This document shows, one piece after another, positions 46,561 to 55,213 of a stretch of 64,000 nucleotides of DNA. The stretch covers positions 271,503 to 335,502 of the forward strand of contig NZ_JBGGTQ010000006.1 of the NCBI RefSeq assembly GCF_041320705.1. The letters run 5' to 3'. Position numbers and translations under genes: made by a program. Under the pieces are notes generated by a model. That model searched no databases. It was given only the letters and a program-made list of their open reading frames with translations, and was not told where the DNA came from. This DNA comes from Kineococcus mangrovi. Its GTDB lineage: Bacteria > Actinomycetota > Actinomycetes > Actinomycetales > Kineococcaceae. The stretch's first letter is position 1, and every line of letters starts with the position of its first letter.

Positions 46561-47412
46561 ATGACCAGCAACGCCGTCCTGACCCTCAGCTGCCCCCAGC
46601 GGCCGGGCATCGTCAACGCCGTCACGTCCTTCGTGTACCAGCACGGGTGCGACATCACCGAGCACCAGCAGTTCGACGACGCCCGCACTGGCCGGTTCTT
46701 CTCCCGGACCGCGTTCAGCAGCGTCTCGGGTGACATCGACGCCGAACGGCTGACGCAGGAGTTCGGTGCGACCGCGTCCTCGTTCGACATGGAGTTCCAG
46801 TTCGGCGGTGGCCGCGCCCCGCGCCTCCTCGTCATGGTCTCGAAGATGGGTCACTGCCTCAACGACCTGATCTTCCGCTGGCGCTCGGGCAGCCTCGGCG
46901 GGGACGTCGTCGCGGTCGTCTCCAACCACGAGGACCTGCGCCCGATGGCCGAGGCGGCGGGGCTGCCGTTCGTCCACGTCCCCGTGACGGCGGCCACGAA
47001 GCCCGAGGCCGAGGCGCGGCTGCTGGAACTGGTCTCCGAGCACGAGGCGGACCTCGTCGTCCTCGCGCGGTACATGCAGGTGCTGTCCGACGACGCGTGC
47101 CGGGAGTTGAAGGCTCGCGCCATCAACATCCACCACTCGTTCCTACCGGGGTTCAAGGGCGCCAAGCCCTACCACCAGGCGTTCGACCGCGGGGTGAAGC
47201 TCGTCGGCGCGACCGCGCACTACGTGACCCCGGACCTCGACGAGGGCCCGATCATCGAGCAGGAGGTCATCCGCATCGACCACACCCACGACCCGGCGGC
47301 GCTGGCGACGGTGGGCCGGGACGCGGAGGCCCTGGCGCTCTCGCGCGCGGTGAAGTGGCACTGCCAGCAGCGGGTGCTGCTCAACGGGCACAGCACCGTC
47401 GTCTTCCGCTGA
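46561..47412 (+). CDS. purU: Formyltetrahydrofolate deformylase
   Basis: A 283-residue enzyme. The N-terminal ACT domain reads LTLSCPQRPGIVNAVTSFVY with HGCDITEHQQF; the formyltransferase-like domain has the catalytic NIHHSFLPGFKGAKPYHQAF and ATAHYVTPDLDEGPII blocks with the essential Asn, His and Asp. It releases formate from 10-formyl-tetrahydrofolate and so restores free folate for the two methyl-accepting enzymes of this operon. It is the last gene of the operon. Confidence 0.95.
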   Translation: MTSNAVLTLSCPQRPGIVNAVTSFVYQHGCDITEHQQFDDARTGRFFSRTAFSSVSGDIDAERLTQEFGATASSFDMEFQFGGGRAPRLLVMVSKMGHCLNDLIFRWRSGSLGGDVVAVVSNHEDLRPMAEAAGLPFVHVPVTAATKPEAEARLLELVSEHEADLVVLARYMQVLSDDACRELKARAINIHHSFLPGFKGAKPYHQAFDRGVKLVGATAHYVTPDLDEGPIIEQEVIRIDHTHDPAALATVGRDAEALALSRAVKWHCQQRVLLNGHSTVVFR

Positions 47413-47418
47413 CGGGCC

Positions 47419-48024
47419 TCACCCGGTGGCGGTGGCCGCGAGCACCCCGTGCGGCCGCCGCTCACCGTCCTGCCCGCGGGTCAGGCGTTCGGCTTCGGTG
47501 AACCCGTGGGCGGTCAGGAGCGCGGACAGCTCGTCCACCGGCCAGCGGTGCGCCGTGGTGACGCGGTGGTCGAAGGGTTCGCGGACCGGTCCCTCGAAGA
47601 ACCCCAGGACGAACCGGCCGCCCCGGGCCAGCAGCCGGCGGATCTCCTCGAGCGCTTCGTCCAGCTCGTCCGGGTCCCGGTGGATGAGCGAGTACCAGGC
47701 CAGGACACCGGCCACGGACGCGTCGGCGCGGTCCAGTCCCGTGAGGGACCCCTGCTGGAACGGCACCTGCGGGTGGGTGCGGCGGGCGTGCTCGACGAAC
47801 TCGGGGACGAGGTCGACCCCCGTCACGTCGCACCCCGCCGCGTGCAGGAACGCGGCGAGGTGGCCGGGGCCGCACCCGAGGTCCAGCACGGGTCCGGCCA
47901 GGCCCGTCAGGTGCCGCAGGATCAGCTGCCGGTCGTCGGGGTGGACGACGTCCATCGTCGCGAGCCGGTCGAGGTAGGCGTCGGCCATCGCCGAGTAGGC
48001 CCGCTGCACGCGGTGGGAGTTCAC
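47419..48024 (-). CDS. SAM-dependent methyltransferase
   Basis: A 201-residue class I methyltransferase. Motif I is GPVLDLGCGPGHLAAFLHAAG near residue 45, motif II CDVTGVDLVPEFVEHAR, and the post motif is RGGRFVLGFFEGP. The N-terminal AYSAMADAYLDRL helix is typical of methyltransferase domain 11/25 proteins. The substrate is unknown. GTG 48024 overlaps the stop of the upstream membrane protein by four bases, so the two are coupled. It converges with purU. Confidence 0.85.
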   Translation of the reverse strand: MNSHRVQRAYSAMADAYLDRLATMDVVHPDDRQLILRHLTGLAGPVLDLGCGPGHLAAFLHAAGCDVTGVDLVPEFVEHARRTHPQVPFQQGSLTGLDRADASVAGVLAWYSLIHRDPDELDEALEEIRRLLARGGRFVLGFFEGPVREPFDHRVTTAHRWPVDELSALLTAHGFTEAERLTRGQDGERRPHGVLAATATG

Positions 48025-48485
48025 CGCGGCACGGTAGCGAGGGGCCTGCTGCGGCCGGCGCGCCCGGCCCGCCGCGAGGCCCAGGCGATCGCGGGGGAGC
48101 CGACGAGCGTGGGGACGACCCACGCGAGCGGGCTCGACCAGTTCACGACGAGGGCCGCGGTGACGAACGAGACGTAGGACCCCGCCGTGAGCGAGACGTG
48201 GACCGGGAGCCAGCCCGGGCGCCGTCGCCGGGCCACGACGAGCCCCGCGACGGCGGCGGCCTCCGTCGCGACGGCGATGACGAGCAGGCCCCACAGGGTG
48301 GTGGGGGCCGTCAGGGACAGGGCGACGGCGGTGGAGGTCATGAGGGCCACCACCACCTGGTAGGTCGCGCCGAGGCGCACGTGCCAGCCGCGGCGCTTGG
48401 GGACCGCGAGCGCCGCGGCTCCCACGAGCAGACCGGTGCACCCGGCGGCGACGTGCGTTCCGAGCAGCACTGCGTGGGCATCCAT
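48021..48485 (-). CDS. Small membrane protein, DUF2306-like
   Basis: A 154-residue membrane protein with four hydrophobic helices. The start AHAVLLGTHVAAGCTGLLVGAAAL with an early His pair, then RRGWHVRLGATYQVVVALM and TTLWGLLVIAVATEAA, resemble small heme-free or DUF2306-type membrane proteins. The function is unknown. ATG 48485 has GGAAGG upstream. It faces the PadR gene across a shared operator, which suggests PadR controls this gene and the coupled methyltransferase. Confidence 0.65.
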   Translation of the reverse strand: MDAHAVLLGTHVAAGCTGLLVGAAALAVPKRRGWHVRLGATYQVVVALMTSTAVALSLTAPTTLWGLLVIAVATEAAAVAGLVVARRRRPGWLPVHVSLTAGSYVSFVTAALVVNWSSPLAWVVPTLVGSPAIAWASRRAGRAGRSRPLATVPR

Positions 48486-48499
48486 GACGTACCTTCCCT

Positions 48500-48532
48500 T
48501 GTGGACGGTGATGTCAGGATCATCCGTCCACA
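48500..48532. promoter_or_regulatory. Inverted repeat between the divergent membrane protein and PadR genes
   Basis: Arms TGTGGACGG (48500-48508) and CCGTCCACA (48524-48532) are perfectly inverted, 15 bases apart, with GTGAT/ATCAT continuing the symmetry inward. This is the expected place for a PadR operator. Confidence 0.55.
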
Positions 48533-48554
48533 GTGGACTGTCAAGGGGAGTGCG

Positions 48555-49079
48555 ATGGCCGGCGTCAACGCGACCGTGGGGTCGCTCCTGGGGTTCCTGC
48601 ACGAGGGGCCCCAGTCGGGGTGGGACCTCATGGAGACCGCCCGGGCCCGCATCGGCGACTTCTGGTCCCTCACGCGCAGCCAGGTGTACCGGGAACTCAC
48701 GGGCATGGCCGAGGGCGGCCTCATCGCCACCGACTCCACCGGGGTGCGGGACCGGCGGGTCTACCGGCTCACCGACCAGGGGCGGGCCACCTTCCGCGCC
48801 TGGGTGTCCCAGCCGCCGGGGGAGGAGAACATCCGCTACCCGTTGCTCCTGACGCTGGCCTTCGCCCGGCACCTGCCCCCCGACCGGCTCGCCGAGTTCC
48901 TCGCCACCCACCGGGCCGTCCACCAGGGGAGGTGGGAGGCGTACCGGGCGCAGGACGAGCAGGCCCGGACGGCGGGGGCGGGTCCCCTCGACCTCGTCAC
49001 GCTCGACTTCGGGCTGCGGTACGAGCGGGCCGTGCTCGACTGGTTCGACGGGTTGGGGGACCTGGCGGGAAACCCGTGA
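48555..49079 (+). CDS. PadR-family transcriptional regulator
   Basis: A 174-residue repressor. The PadR winged helix runs from about residue 8 to 85: SLLGFLHEGPQSGWDLMET, FWSLTRSQVYRELTGMAEGG and RRVYRLTDQGRATFRAW. The C-terminal VirR-like helical domain includes YPLLLTLAFARHLPPDRLAEF. Family members respond to small aromatic or antimicrobial ligands. ATG 48555 has GGGGAG upstream. Confidence 0.87.
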   Translation: MAGVNATVGSLLGFLHEGPQSGWDLMETARARIGDFWSLTRSQVYRELTGMAEGGLIATDSTGVRDRRVYRLTDQGRATFRAWVSQPPGEENIRYPLLLTLAFARHLPPDRLAEFLATHRAVHQGRWEAYRAQDEQARTAGAGPLDLVTLDFGLRYERAVLDWFDGLGDLAGNP

Positions 49080-49097
49080 CCACGGGATCGAGCCCGT

Positions 49098-49619
49098 TCA
49101 CCCGGCCGGGTCGAGCAGGAGGTCGACGAGGACTCCGTCCTCCTGCCCCGGCGCGACGTCGCCCACCTCGGCGTCCGGGTGGGGCAGCAGTCGGGAGAAC
49201 TCCCAGTCGGCGGTCGTGACCTCCCGGTACCGCAGGCTCCCCGCCACGGGGTACCAGCAGACCTGCGGCGTCCCGTTCGGCCAGGTGTCACCACGACCCT
49301 CGAGGCGGCGGTCCAGCGCTCTGACCCGGGTCCGCACCACCGTGCCCCGGACCGGCGGCGGTGGCGCCTCCTCCGTCACGTGGAACTCCCCGAGCAGGAA
49401 CCCGCGCACGATCCCGTGGGCACCGTCGGGTCGCCGCACTTCGGGTGGCAGGTCGTCGAGGTCGAGGTCTTCGTCCAGGTCGTCCCAGCCGTCACCCGGC
49501 GACGCGGGCACGACGAGCAGCCGACAACCCTCAAGCCGCTGCCCCACCACGGGTTTCGGCGAACAGCAGCCGATCTCCCAGGAGGACACGTGGAAACGGA
49601 CGGTCCGGTGGTGCGTCAT
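49098..49619 (-). CDS. DUF6578-like hypothetical protein, first of a pair
   Basis: A 173-residue protein. Near the N-terminus is VSSWEIGCCSPKPVVGQRL, a W-x2-CC pattern also seen in the neighbour ending at 49753 (GGWEHECCGPSYERGQVV). The middle is acidic (WDDLDEDLDLDDLPPE) and the rest is beta-rich with HGIVRGFLLGEFHV. I recall a DUF6578 family with this CC motif, but the assignment is from memory. ATG 49619 overlaps the stop of a small upstream frame. Confidence 0.55.
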   Translation of the reverse strand: MTHHRTVRFHVSSWEIGCCSPKPVVGQRLEGCRLLVVPASPGDGWDDLDEDLDLDDLPPEVRRPDGAHGIVRGFLLGEFHVTEEAPPPPVRGTVVRTRVRALDRRLEGRGDTWPNGTPQVCWYPVAGSLRYREVTTADWEFSRLLPHPDAEVGDVAPGQEDGVLVDLLLDPAG

Positions 49620-49717
49620 CTCGAAAGCCCCGCGATCTCGGCGAACCGGGGCGCGAAGGCTCCGGGCGCGGGGTACCCGACGAGTCGAGGGTAACCCGGC
49701 AGGGTCCTCGGCGCCAC
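49616..49717 (-). CDS. Possible tiny ORF or gene remnant between the DUF6578-like genes
   Basis: From GTG 49717 it would give 33 residues (APRTLPGYPRLVGYPAPG, then FAPRFAEIAGLSR). Its stop overlaps the next ATG (ATGA), as real coupled genes do here. The same frame stays protein-like up to about 49755 (VDRTPHEEVWTV) but offers no good start, so this may be the 3' end of a decayed gene. Confidence 0.3.
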   Translation of the reverse strand: MAPRTLPGYPRLVGYPAPGAFAPRFAEIAGLSR

Positions 49718-49752
49718 GGTCCAGACCTCTTCGTGAGGCGTTCGGTCGACCG

Positions 49753-50148
49753 TCAGTCCCGGTAGGGCGACGGCGGGCCCGGCGCGTGGTTCCCGGGCAC
49801 GCGCACCGTCACGCGGAAGTCGTGGTGGGAGCCGAGGACGACCTCCCCGGTCCACGGGTCTTCCAGGTGCCCGTCGTCCTCGCCGAAACCGCATAGCGCC
49901 GACCCGTCCGGGATCCGCAGGACAGGCTGCGCCGTCCCGTCCTCGTGGACCACCTCCACGTCGACCACGCGGCCCCGCACGTGCTCGATCGGCCAGATGA
50001 CGCCGATCTCGTGCCGGGTCTCGACCAGCGACGTGGTGCCGTCCTGCGTCGTCACGACCACGCAGGCCACGTCGACGACCTGGCCGCGCTCGTACGACGG
50101 ACCGCAGCACTCGTGCTCCCAGCCACCCACCGCCACGACGACGTCCAC
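49753..50148 (-). CDS. DUF6578-like hypothetical protein, second of a pair
   Basis: A 131-residue protein. The N-terminal VAVGGWEHECCGPSYERGQV shares the W-x2-CC pattern with the neighbour. The rest is beta-rich: HEIGVIWPIEHVRGRVVDVEV, ALCGFGEDDGHLEDPW and SHHDFRVTVRVPG. The paired cysteines could bind metal; no function is known. GTG 50148 is six bases from the TAGCCT hexamer at 50160-50155. Confidence 0.6.
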   Translation of the reverse strand: MDVVVAVGGWEHECCGPSYERGQVVDVACVVVTTQDGTTSLVETRHEIGVIWPIEHVRGRVVDVEVVHEDGTAQPVLRIPDGSALCGFGEDDGHLEDPWTGEVVLGSHHDFRVTVRVPGNHAPGPPSPYRD

Positions 50149-50211
50149 GGGGCGAGGCTACGCGGCGACCGGACCGGGTGCCGAGACGGCCAGGGGCTGT
50201 GTAGGAGGTTC

Positions 50212-50273
50212 TGCATGCACTGAGCAGTTGACGAACGCTGGAACCGGGTCGAAGGTGTCCGTGTGCATGCACA
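50212..50273. promoter_or_regulatory. Two TGCATGCA boxes before and over the start of the prp-linked GntR gene
   Basis: TGCATGCA at 50212-50219 and the longer perfect palindrome TGTGCATGCACA at 50262-50273 share a core; the second overlaps the GTG start at 50263. They look like autoregulatory sites for the GntR protein. Confidence 0.55.
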
Positions 50274-50943
50274 GCGACGTGGTGGAGCGACGGAGCGGGC
50301 GTACGCCCGGCTGCGCGCCGACGTCCTCGACGGTGAGCTGGCGCCCGGTGCGGTGCTGGCGGAGCTGGAGCAGAGCGCGCGGCTCGGCGTCTCCCGCACC
50401 CCGGTGCGGGAGGCGTTCGCCAAGCTCGTGCACGACGGCCTGGCCCGGCCCGTCGGGGGGCGGGGGCTCGTCGTCGCCCCGCTCGACCTCGCCGACCTCG
50501 ACCAGCTCTACGACGTCCGCGAGGCCCTGGAGGTGAAGGCCGCGCGGCTCGCGTCCGGTGCGCCCGGGCGGGCGGTGTTCACGCGGTTCGCGGACCGGTT
50601 CGCCCACGCGGGCGACCTCGTGGGGTCGGGTGAGCTGGACCGCTACTACGCCGTCACGGCCGAGTTCGACGCCGCGGTCGACGAGGCCGTCGCGAACCCG
50701 TGGCTGGTCCGTGCGCTGAGTGACGTGCGCACCCACCTGGTGCGCATCCGCCGTCTCGCCCGGCACGACCCCGCCCGACTGCTCGCCGCCGCGTCCGAGC
50801 ACCAGCTCATCGCGGAGGCGCTGGCCGCGGGGGACGCCGACCTGGCCGCGCACGCCGTGCACGTCCACCTGCACCGCAGCCGCACCCACTTCAGGGCCCA
50901 CCTGAACACCCCGACCCACCAGCACGACGAGGAGAGCGCGTGA
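50263..50943 (+). CDS. GntR/FadR-family regulator of the prp operon
   Basis: A 226-residue regulator. The winged helix covers residues 8-70: [38 protein letters not shown]. The FCD ligand domain follows with [36 protein letters not shown] and an [20 protein letters not shown] metal-His helix. Its stop overlaps the prpD start by four bases, so it is the first gene of the methylcitrate operon, probably sensing methylcitrate or a related acid. This differs from the RamB-like PrpR of mycobacteria. Confidence 0.88.
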   Translation: MHAQRRGGATERAYARLRADVLDGELAPGAVLAELEQSARLGVSRTPVREAFAKLVHDGLARPVGGRGLVVAPLDLADLDQLYDVREALEVKAARLASGAPGRAVFTRFADRFAHAGDLVGSGELDRYYAVTAEFDAAVDEAVANPWLVRALSDVRTHLVRIRRLARHDPARLLAAASEHQLIAEALAAGDADLAAHAVHVHLHRSRTHFRAHLNTPTHQHDEESA

Positions 50944-52469
50944 AGCAGCACGAGGTCCGCGTCCACCGCAGCGACGAGGAGTTCGGCCGCGAGGCCGAAC
51001 TCGCCTGGCAGCTCGCCCGGCTCGCGACCGACGAGGTCGCCGTCCGCGGCCCCGTCGACGACGACGTCGCCGAGATGGTCGTCAACCGGGTCGTCGACAA
51101 CGCCGCCGTGAGCGCCGCGTCGCTGCTGCGCCCGCCGGTGGTCGCGGCCCGGTCGCAGGCGCTGGACCACCCGCCCTCGCGCGGCGGTGCGGGTGCCCGG
51201 ATCGTCGGCACGACGGAGACGACGTCGCCGGAGTGGGCCGCGTGGGCCAACGGGGTCGCCGTGCGCGAACTCGACTTCCACGACACGTTCCTGGCCGCCG
51301 AGTACTCCCACCCCGGGGACAACATCCCGGCTCTGCTGGCGGTCGCGCAGCACGTCGGCTGCGACGGGGAGCGGTTGCTGCGCGGGATCGTCACGGCCTA
51401 CGAGGTGCAGGTCGACCTCGTGCGGTCGATCTCGCTGCACCGGCACAAGATCGACCACGTCGCCCACCTGGGCCCGTCGGTCGCCGCGGGGCTCGGGACG
51501 ATGCTCGGGCTGCGCACCGAGGTCGTCCACCAGGCGATCGGCCAGGCCCTGCACACGACGACGGCGACGCGGCAGTCCCGCAAGGGCGCCATCTCCACCT
51601 GGAAGGCGCACGCGCCGGCGTTCGCGGGCAAGGTCGCCGTCGAGGCGGTGGACCGGGCGGTGCGCGGGCAGACGAGCCCCGCGCCGATCTACGAGGGTGA
51701 GGACGGGGTCATCGCCTGGCTGCTCGACGGCCCCGAGGCGCGGTACCTCGTCGACCTGCCCGAACCCGGGGAGCCCCGCCGGGCCATCCTCGACACGTAC
51801 ACCAAGGAGCACTCCGCGGAGTACCAGGCGCAGGCCGTCATCGACCTCGCGCGCCGGCTGCACCGCGAGCACCCGGAGCTGCGCGACCCGCAGAACGTGG
51901 AGAGCATCGTCCTGCACACCTCCCACCACACCCACGTGGTGATCGGGTCGGGGGCGAACGACCCGCAGAAGTACGACCCGACGGCGAGCCGGGAAACCCT
52001 CGACCACTCGGTGCCGTACATCTTCGCCGTCGCGCTCCAGGACGGCGGGTGGCACCACGTCGACAGCTACGCCTCCACCCGCGCCGGCCGGCCGGACACC
52101 GTCGCGCTGTGGCGCAAGGTGTCCACCGTCGAGGACCCGGAGTGGACCGAGCGGTACCACGCGACCGATCCGGCCCGGAAGGCGTTCGGGGCCCGGGTCG
52201 AGGCCCGCCTCGCGGACGGTCGCACCATCACCGGCGAGATCGCCGTCGCCGACGCCCACCCCCTCGGCGCGCACCCGTTCACCCGCTCCCAGTACGAGGC
52301 CAAGCTCGCCACCCTGGCCGCCGGCGTCCTGCCCGACGAGGAGGTCGCCCGGTTCACCGCGCTGGCCCGGCGGTTGCCGGAACTGTCCGCCGAGGAGGTC
52401 CGCGACCTGCAGGTGGTCGCTCCGCCCGAACTGCTCGAGACCGTCCCGCTGCCCGCCGGCCTGTTCTGA
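50940..52469 (+). CDS. prpD: 2-methylcitrate dehydratase
   Basis: A 509-residue MmgE/PrpD enzyme. Family blocks: [46 protein letters not shown] in parts near residue 105, SWKAH-like [16 protein letters not shown] near 220, and [15 protein letters not shown] near 358. It dehydrates 2-methylcitrate to 2-methylaconitate in propionate catabolism. GTG 50940 overlaps the GntR stop. Confidence 0.93.
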   Translation: MKQHEVRVHRSDEEFGREAELAWQLARLATDEVAVRGPVDDDVAEMVVNRVVDNAAVSAASLLRPPVVAARSQALDHPPSRGGAGARIVGTTETTSPEWAAWANGVAVRELDFHDTFLAAEYSHPGDNIPALLAVAQHVGCDGERLLRGIVTAYEVQVDLVRSISLHRHKIDHVAHLGPSVAAGLGTMLGLRTEVVHQAIGQALHTTTATRQSRKGAISTWKAHAPAFAGKVAVEAVDRAVRGQTSPAPIYEGEDGVIAWLLDGPEARYLVDLPEPGEPRRAILDTYTKEHSAEYQAQAVIDLARRLHREHPELRDPQNVESIVLHTSHHTHVVIGSGANDPQKYDPTASRETLDHSVPYIFAVALQDGGWHHVDSYASTRAGRPDTVALWRKVSTVEDPEWTERYHATDPARKAFGARVEARLADGRTITGEIAVADAHPLGAHPFTRSQYEAKLATLAAGVLPDEEVARFTALARRLPELSAEEVRDLQVVAPPELLETVPLPAGLF

Positions 52470-52479
52470 GGAGAACCCC

Positions 52480-53388
52480 GTGCTGTACTCGTCGACGACG
52501 CCGAGCGCCAAGCGCGCCGCGTTCCGCCAGGCCCTCGCCGGGGCCGACCTCCTGCGGTTCCCCGGCGCCTTCAACCCGCTGTCCGGCCGGCTCGTGCAGC
52601 GGCACGGGTTCGAGGGAGTCTACGTCTCCGGGGCGGTCCTGTCGGCCGACCTCGGCCTGCCCGACGTCGGGCTGACGACGCTCACCGAGGTCGCCGGTCG
52701 CTCCGCGCAGATCGCCCGGGTCACCGACCTGCCCGTCCTCGTCGACGCCGACACGGGGTTCGGTGAACCCCTCAACGTCGCCCGGACGGTGCAGGTGCTG
52801 GAGGACGCCGGGGTCGCCGGCCTGCACGTCGAGGACCAGGTGAACCCCAAGCGGTGCGGGCACCTGGAGGGCAAGCAGGTCGTCGACGAGGCGACGGCCG
52901 TCCGCCGGGTCCGCGCCGCCGTCGACGCGCGGCGGGACCCCGACTTCCTCGTCGTCGCCCGCACCGACGTGCGGGGGGTCGAGGGTTTCGACGCGACCGT
53001 CCGCCGGGCGAAGGCCCTCGTCGACGCCGGGGCCGACGTCGTGTTCGCCGAGGCCATGGCCGACCTGTCGGAGTTCGAGGCGATCTGCTCCGCGCTCGAC
53101 GCGCCGGTCCTGGCGAACATGACCGAGTTCGGCCGCAGCGACCTGTTCACGCACGAGCAGTTGCGCGACGCCGGGGTCCGCATCGTCATCCACCCCGTGT
53201 CGCTGCTGCGGCTGGCGATGGGCGCGGCCGACCGGGCCCTGTCCGGGTTGGGCGCCAGCGGAACCCTGGAACCGGTGGTGGACGAGATGCAGACCCGCGC
53301 CGAGCTGTACGACCTCGTCGACTACGCCGGGTACGGCGAGTTCGACTCCTCCGTGTACGACTTCAGCCTGGAAGGGAACCGAGGATGA
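52480..53388 (+). CDS. prpB: 2-methylisocitrate lyase
   Basis: A 302-residue PEP mutase/isocitrate lyase superfamily enzyme. The active-site loop is NPKRCGHLEGKQVV near residue 123 with the catalytic Cys in KRCGH; DADTGFGEPLNVARTV near 88 binds Mg2+; ARTDVRGVEGFD and AEAMADLSEF complete the site. It splits 2-methylisocitrate to pyruvate and succinate. GAGGAG precedes GTG 52480, and the stop overlaps prpC. Confidence 0.95.
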   Translation: MLYSSTTPSAKRAAFRQALAGADLLRFPGAFNPLSGRLVQRHGFEGVYVSGAVLSADLGLPDVGLTTLTEVAGRSAQIARVTDLPVLVDADTGFGEPLNVARTVQVLEDAGVAGLHVEDQVNPKRCGHLEGKQVVDEATAVRRVRAAVDARRDPDFLVVARTDVRGVEGFDATVRRAKALVDAGADVVFAEAMADLSEFEAICSALDAPVLANMTEFGRSDLFTHEQLRDAGVRIVIHPVSLLRLAMGAADRALSGLGASGTLEPVVDEMQTRAELYDLVDYAGYGEFDSSVYDFSLEGNRG

Positions 53389-54524
53389 CCCACCCAGCGA
53401 TCCACCGAGGCCTGGCGGGTGTCGTCGCGGACACCACCGCGATCTCGAAGGTCGACCCGGACACGAACTCGCTGCTGTACCGGGGGTTCCCGGTGCAGGA
53501 GCTGGCGACGCGCTGCTCGTTCGAGGAGGTCGCGCGTCTGCTGTGGGACGGCGACCTGCCGGACGCGGGAACCCTGGACGCCTTCCGGGACCGCGAGCGC
53601 GCGGGCCGGGCCCTGGACGACCGGGTGCGCCGCGCCGTCGACGACCTGCCCGTCTCGGCGCACCCGATGGACGTCGTGCGGACCGCCGTCAGCGTCCTCG
53701 GGGCCCTCGACCCGCAGGCCTCCGAGGACTCCCCGGCGGCGGAGCTCGCCAAGGCCGAACGCCTCTTCGCCGCCCTGCCCGCCGTCGTCGCGCACGCCCA
53801 GCGCCGCCGCCGCGGTCAGGACCTGCCCGCCCCGCGCGAGGACCTGGGGTACGCGGCGAACTTCCTGTGGGCGGTCACGGGGGAGGAGCCGGACGAGGTC
53901 GCCGTCCGGACGTTCGAGACGTCCCTGGTGCTCTACGCCGAGCACTCCTTCAACGCCTCGACGTTCGCCGCCCGCGTCGTGACGTCCACCCTCTCGGACC
54001 TGCACTCGGCCGTCACCGCGGCCGTCGGTGCCCTGAAGGGTCCGTTGCACGGCGGGGCCAACGAGGCCGTGTGGGCCGCGTTCGAGGAGATCGGCCCGGG
54101 GGAGGGGGCGCCGGACCGGGCCCGCACCTGGCTGGCGCAGGCGCTGGAGGAGCACCGCAAGGTCATGGGGTTCGGCCACCGCGTCTACCGCCACGGCGAC
54201 TCCCGCGTCCCCACGATGCAGGCCGCGCTGCGGGAGCTGGCGACGGCCCGGGGGCGGGGGGACCTGCTGGACCTGTCCGACGCGCTGGAGGCCGCGATGG
54301 TGCGGGCCAAGGACATCCAGCCGAACCTCGACTACCCGGCCGGTCCCGCGTACCACCTGCTGGGTCTGGACACCGACCTCTTCACGCCCGTCTTCGTCGC
54401 GGCCCGGGTGGTGGGCTGGACCGCCCACGTCGTGGAGCAGCGCGCGTCGAACTCGCTCATCCGCCCGCTCTCGGAGTACGACGGGCCCGCTCTGCGGCAC
54501 GTGCCGGACCGCGCCGCCGGCTGA
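53385..54524 (+). CDS. prpC: 2-methylcitrate synthase
   Basis: A 379-residue citrate synthase-family enzyme. LAGVVADTTAISKVDPDTNSL in pieces opens it; the catalytic histidines are in AEHSFNASTFAARVV near residue 188 and KVMGFGHRVYRHGDSR near 265; GPLHGGANEAVW near 222 and the catalytic Asp region further on are intact. It condenses propionyl-CoA with oxaloacetate. ATG 53385 overlaps the prpB stop (ATGA). Confidence 0.93.
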   Translation: MTHPAIHRGLAGVVADTTAISKVDPDTNSLLYRGFPVQELATRCSFEEVARLLWDGDLPDAGTLDAFRDRERAGRALDDRVRRAVDDLPVSAHPMDVVRTAVSVLGALDPQASEDSPAAELAKAERLFAALPAVVAHAQRRRRGQDLPAPREDLGYAANFLWAVTGEEPDEVAVRTFETSLVLYAEHSFNASTFAARVVTSTLSDLHSAVTAAVGALKGPLHGGANEAVWAAFEEIGPGEGAPDRARTWLAQALEEHRKVMGFGHRVYRHGDSRVPTMQAALRELATARGRGDLLDLSDALEAAMVRAKDIQPNLDYPAGPAYHLLGLDTDLFTPVFVAARVVGWTAHVVEQRASNSLIRPLSEYDGPALRHVPDRAAG

Positions 54525-54539
54525 CGTCCGCGGGGCCGG

Positions 54540-55121
54540 TCAGTCGACCCGGGGGGCCGCGGTGCGGCACCCGGCCAGCAGCCGGGCGACCATCTGCCCG
54601 GCCTCCGCGCGCCCGTACCCGGGTCCGGGCAGCGACAGGTTCCCCACCGCGCGCAGCAGGGTGAGCGCGTCGAGCCGCGCGTCGACCTCACCGACCCGCT
54701 GAGCGGCGTCGAGCAGGGAGGCGCACGCCGGCACCAGCTCGTCCAGCACGAGGGAGTGCAGGTTCGCCAGGCCCGGGTCGTCCGAGAGCAGGGCCTCGCC
54801 CAGCCCGTGCTTGGTCGTGAGGAAGTCGACGAACGCCGCGATCCAGCGGTCCAGCGCCTCCCCCGGTGGGAGCGGTTGCCGCCGCAGCGCCGCGGCCAGC
54901 GCCGTGCACTCCTGCACCTGGTGGCGGTACACGGCGCCCACCAGGTCCGCCCGGGTGGGGAAGTGGCGGTAGACGGTCCCGACGCCGACCCCGGCGCGTC
55001 CGGCGATGTCCCGCACGGGTGCCTGCACGCCGTTCTCGACGAACGCCGCGGCTGCGGCGTCCAGCAGGGCCTGGCGGCTGCGCTGCACGCCGGCCCGGCG
55101 CGCTCCGGACGTGGTGGGCAC
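54540..55121 (-). CDS. TetR-family regulator, divergent from an alpha/beta hydrolase
   Basis: A 193-residue repressor. The helix-turn-helix is residues 10-57: SRQALLDAAAAAFVENGVQA and VRDIAGRAGVGVGTVYRHFP. The C-terminal domain has the SbtR-like phrase ALDRWIAAFVDFLTTKHGL. GTG 55121 has GGAGGA upstream. Two GGAACA-type palindromes separate it from the hydrolase at 55214, which is its most likely target. Confidence 0.88.
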   Translation of the reverse strand: MPTTSGARRAGVQRSRQALLDAAAAAFVENGVQAPVRDIAGRAGVGVGTVYRHFPTRADLVGAVYRHQVQECTALAAALRRQPLPPGEALDRWIAAFVDFLTTKHGLGEALLSDDPGLANLHSLVLDELVPACASLLDAAQRVGEVDARLDALTLLRAVGNLSLPGPGYGRAEAGQMVARLLAGCRTAAPRVD

Positions 55122-55136
55122 GGGTCCTCCTTGCTC

Positions 55137-55178
55137 GCGGAACATTGTTCCGCTAACTTTGACGGAACAACGCTCCGC
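55137..55178. promoter_or_regulatory. TetR operators: GCGGAACA-T-TGTTCCGC plus a weaker copy
   Basis: The palindrome at 55137-55153 is perfect over 17 bases. An imperfect copy, ACGGAACAACGCTCCGC, lies at 55162-55178. Centres are 25 bases apart. Both lie between the divergent TetR and hydrolase genes. Confidence 0.7.
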
Positions 55179-55213
55179 CATTCTGGCAGAGCCCCGTCCA
55201 TCGAGGACCCCTC

